Below are positions 35,901-38,900 of a stretch of DNA of 64,000 bases, in pieces. A model generated the notes under the pieces. It made no database searches, was not told the origin of the DNA, and worked only from the letters and a program-made list of their open reading frames with translations. The translations under genes and the position numbers were made by a program. The stretch comes from Semisulcospira habei (taxonomy: Eukaryota; Mollusca; Gastropoda; Semisulcospiridae): the NCBI GenBank assembly GCA_036245525.1, contig BTPG01000005.1:127914120-127978119 (forward strand). Reading direction: 5' to 3'. Positions within the stretch are counted from its first letter, which is position 1. Each line of letters starts with the position of its first letter.

Positions 35901-38900
35901 TTCTGGTGGCGGCATGCCAGCCAGATCTGTCTTGTGCTTCAAGTTTCTTTACCGGAAAGACGCAGTACTTGAGGCTGTCTTTTATGCAGTCTTTGAAGCG
36001 TTTCTCTGGCCGTCCTTGCATCCTGTGGCCTTTTGAGAGTGCACCATACAGGAGTTGGCGTGGCATGTGAGAATCATCCATGCGTATGACATGACCTGTC
36101 CAGCGAAGTTGTGTCTTTAAGATCAAGGCTTCAACACTCACTAAGCCAGCATTGTCCAGAACTTCCAGGTTTGTCACCTTGTCTTGCCATTTGATGCCCA
36201 TGAGTGAGCGCAGGGATTTCAAGTAGAAACGTTCAAGCTACTTGAGGTGCTTTCTGTACAGCGTCCATGACTCGCAGCCGTAGAGGAGGCTGGGGAGGAC
36301 TACTGCCTTGTAGACTTTGATCTTGGTGGAGAGCTTGACGTTGTTATTCACAACACACGAGTGCGCAGTCAACCCAGGGCTTTGCTGATGCGAGCTGTGA
36401 TTTCCTTGCATTATAGCTAGATAAAAGGGAGATACTGAATGAGTTCGTTAACCAGCATTGTACCTCTAGAACTTTTTGAGATATATTTTTTTTTTTTAAA
36501 TATATTTTCACTTTTTGTAGATTAATTTCACAAATTATATGGGTTAATCTTACAACAATTTAATCTTTTTTACGAAAAAAAACCCCCATTCTTCTCATTA
36601 ATAATCGCATGATTTTTTGTATACGGTACTTACATAAGCCTACAGTTTGTCTCGGCTGTCGGGTACGATTTGGTCAATTGTGATCTGTATGCCCTAGGTG
36701 TGAAAAATCAGACAATTTTCTGCACCACTTTTTCGGAGTCATTTGTAAAACAGCTAACATAACTTTAATTTTCTTTTAATAGTTTTATGAAAAAAATTAT
36801 TTTCTCATTAAATTAGTACCCGCATTTTTCATAAACAGTGTGTGCATAAGCCTGCTGTTTGTCTCGGCCCTCGGGTAGGATTAGGTCAAATTTTGACCTG
36901 TAAGCCCTAGACATAAAAATCAGCAAGAAAATTGCAAAGTTCTGATATATATGTCAAATGTTAGTACTGTGATAAGTCTTCTTCTTCCTCGAACACTCTT
37001 TTAAATGGACAGCCCAGTCTCCTCTATAAATGTTGCCGTGCACCGCAGGTCCTCCAGGCCTCCATAGAGCTTGCGGGACACCTCTGTCTCTTCCGGCCAA
37101 TGTCTCCGTCTGAGGGTTGTGAAAGTGGGGCAGGTCTGTAGCACATGGTCTGTTGTCATGCTACCAGAGTTGCATGGGCACTGGTCTGACTGGCCAATTC
37201 CAAACTTGGTGTGGAGATGCCAGTTCAGTTTGTTATGGCCGGTGCGTAGTCGGAAGATAACTACCTGCCCAGTCTGGTCAGTAGGTGATAGACATCTGTT
37301 TTGTTATAGCTGGGGTGTTCTCGCAGCCACTTTCTTTTCTGCTTGTTTTTGATGATAGTCTTGGCTTCTGCATAGGACGTTGTTTTGTCTTCTTGGGTTG
37401 TTGAAGATCCCTCCTTTGCTAGCCTGTCTGCAGTTTCATTACCTCTCACCTTGCAGTGTGCAGGTATCCACTGCAGCACAACCATGTGTGTTGTACAAAG
37501 GGAGGCGAGAGCCAAAAACAGATCATTTAGGTCCTTGTCTTTGGGTGTTTTTAGGGCCTGCAGGATGGAGAGGGCGTCAGTGAGAAACACAATGGAGTCA
37601 GATGTTTCCGAGCAGTTTTTCACTGTTGTTACACCAATTTTCAGGGCTTTTGCTTCTGACCTGTAGTTGGTGGCGTATTTGCTGGTGGCGAGAGAGATCT
37701 CTGCTTCTCTCCCTCCTGGGTACTTAATGTAGATTCCGGCTCCTCCGTCTGTGACAGCGTCAATTGCAGAACCGTCCGTATACACATGGGTCCAGACCTC
37801 TTGTGGGTAGTGGGTCTGGATGTGCTCCATCGTGTAGGATTTGCGTTCTGTGTCACACTGGGTACCCTTCTTCTGGATATTTGGTATGCTGTCGCGTATT
37901 TGGGGTTCAGCCGAGCGCTTCCATGGAGGATTCTCAAGGGTTTTGGGGATCTCCTTTGGCATGTGATCTAGGAGATCTGGATTTCTTCGCTCAAGGATCG
38001 TACTGTGATAAGTGATGTTTAACATCAAGTCGTCACTATGAACACAGCATCGTGGGACTAATGATACTATGACGTGAAGCTTGAAGTGATGTCATTTCGC
38101 TGCTCGTGCTATTATTATTCTTCAGAATAGCTATGCTTCGCCAGACCACAGAGCTTATGAATGGTGGGAATCGCCATGTGTCTGTCTTTATTTCTGTGTG
38201 CCAGTGTGTGTGGCTCAGAGGGTGAGTTAGAGTAGAAGGAAATGGATTCCTGTCGCTACACGAGCCCACAAAGCGTACTAATGGCGGGAAGTGCCCTGTG
38301 TTCGTCATATTTGTGTGTGCTGATGTGTGTGGCAATCAGAGGTTGGCTTAGAAAGGATGGAAATGGATCAGCATAATAAGCCTAAAAATATGAACAACTC
38401 TGAATGTTCCTAAAAGATAAATGCATTTGAGCTCCAAACAATACGGTAGACTTTGGGATGAAATCCTCATCTTGTTGTTCTTAGTGCTGTCCTAAAAAAT
38501 GTCTTGTTGAAAAGTTTCTTATTAATTGGAAAAAAAAACACAGGGTAAGCTGTGCTCAAACAGACTATACGGTACCTACCTTTCTCGTTAATGGAGATGA
38601 TACTGTCTGTAGCTCCATTTTCAAGTTGACAGAGGCTCTCCTAAATGACAACAAACAAACCAAACTTTACTGGATCATGCTCTTTTTTTATTCACTAAAT
38701 AAATATAGTGTTAATTTTGAAAAAAAAAAAAAAAAAAGATCAGAAAATGTCACCGAAAATCTTCAATAAAAAATGAATCAGAAAGAAACATTGATCTATT
38801 TTACATACAACATTTTCAACCGACTCTTTGTCTACGAATGTCAACTTCAGCTGCCGTGAGATCCGTCCAGTCAAGGTTCAATTGGCTATTTTTAGAATGT

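Noticed and set aside
38571..38641. Alternative reading of SASS6 exon 2 starting [12 protein letters not shown]
   Set aside because: That frame does not join the neighbouring exons in phase; the frame giving [17 protein letters not shown] fits both phase and homology.
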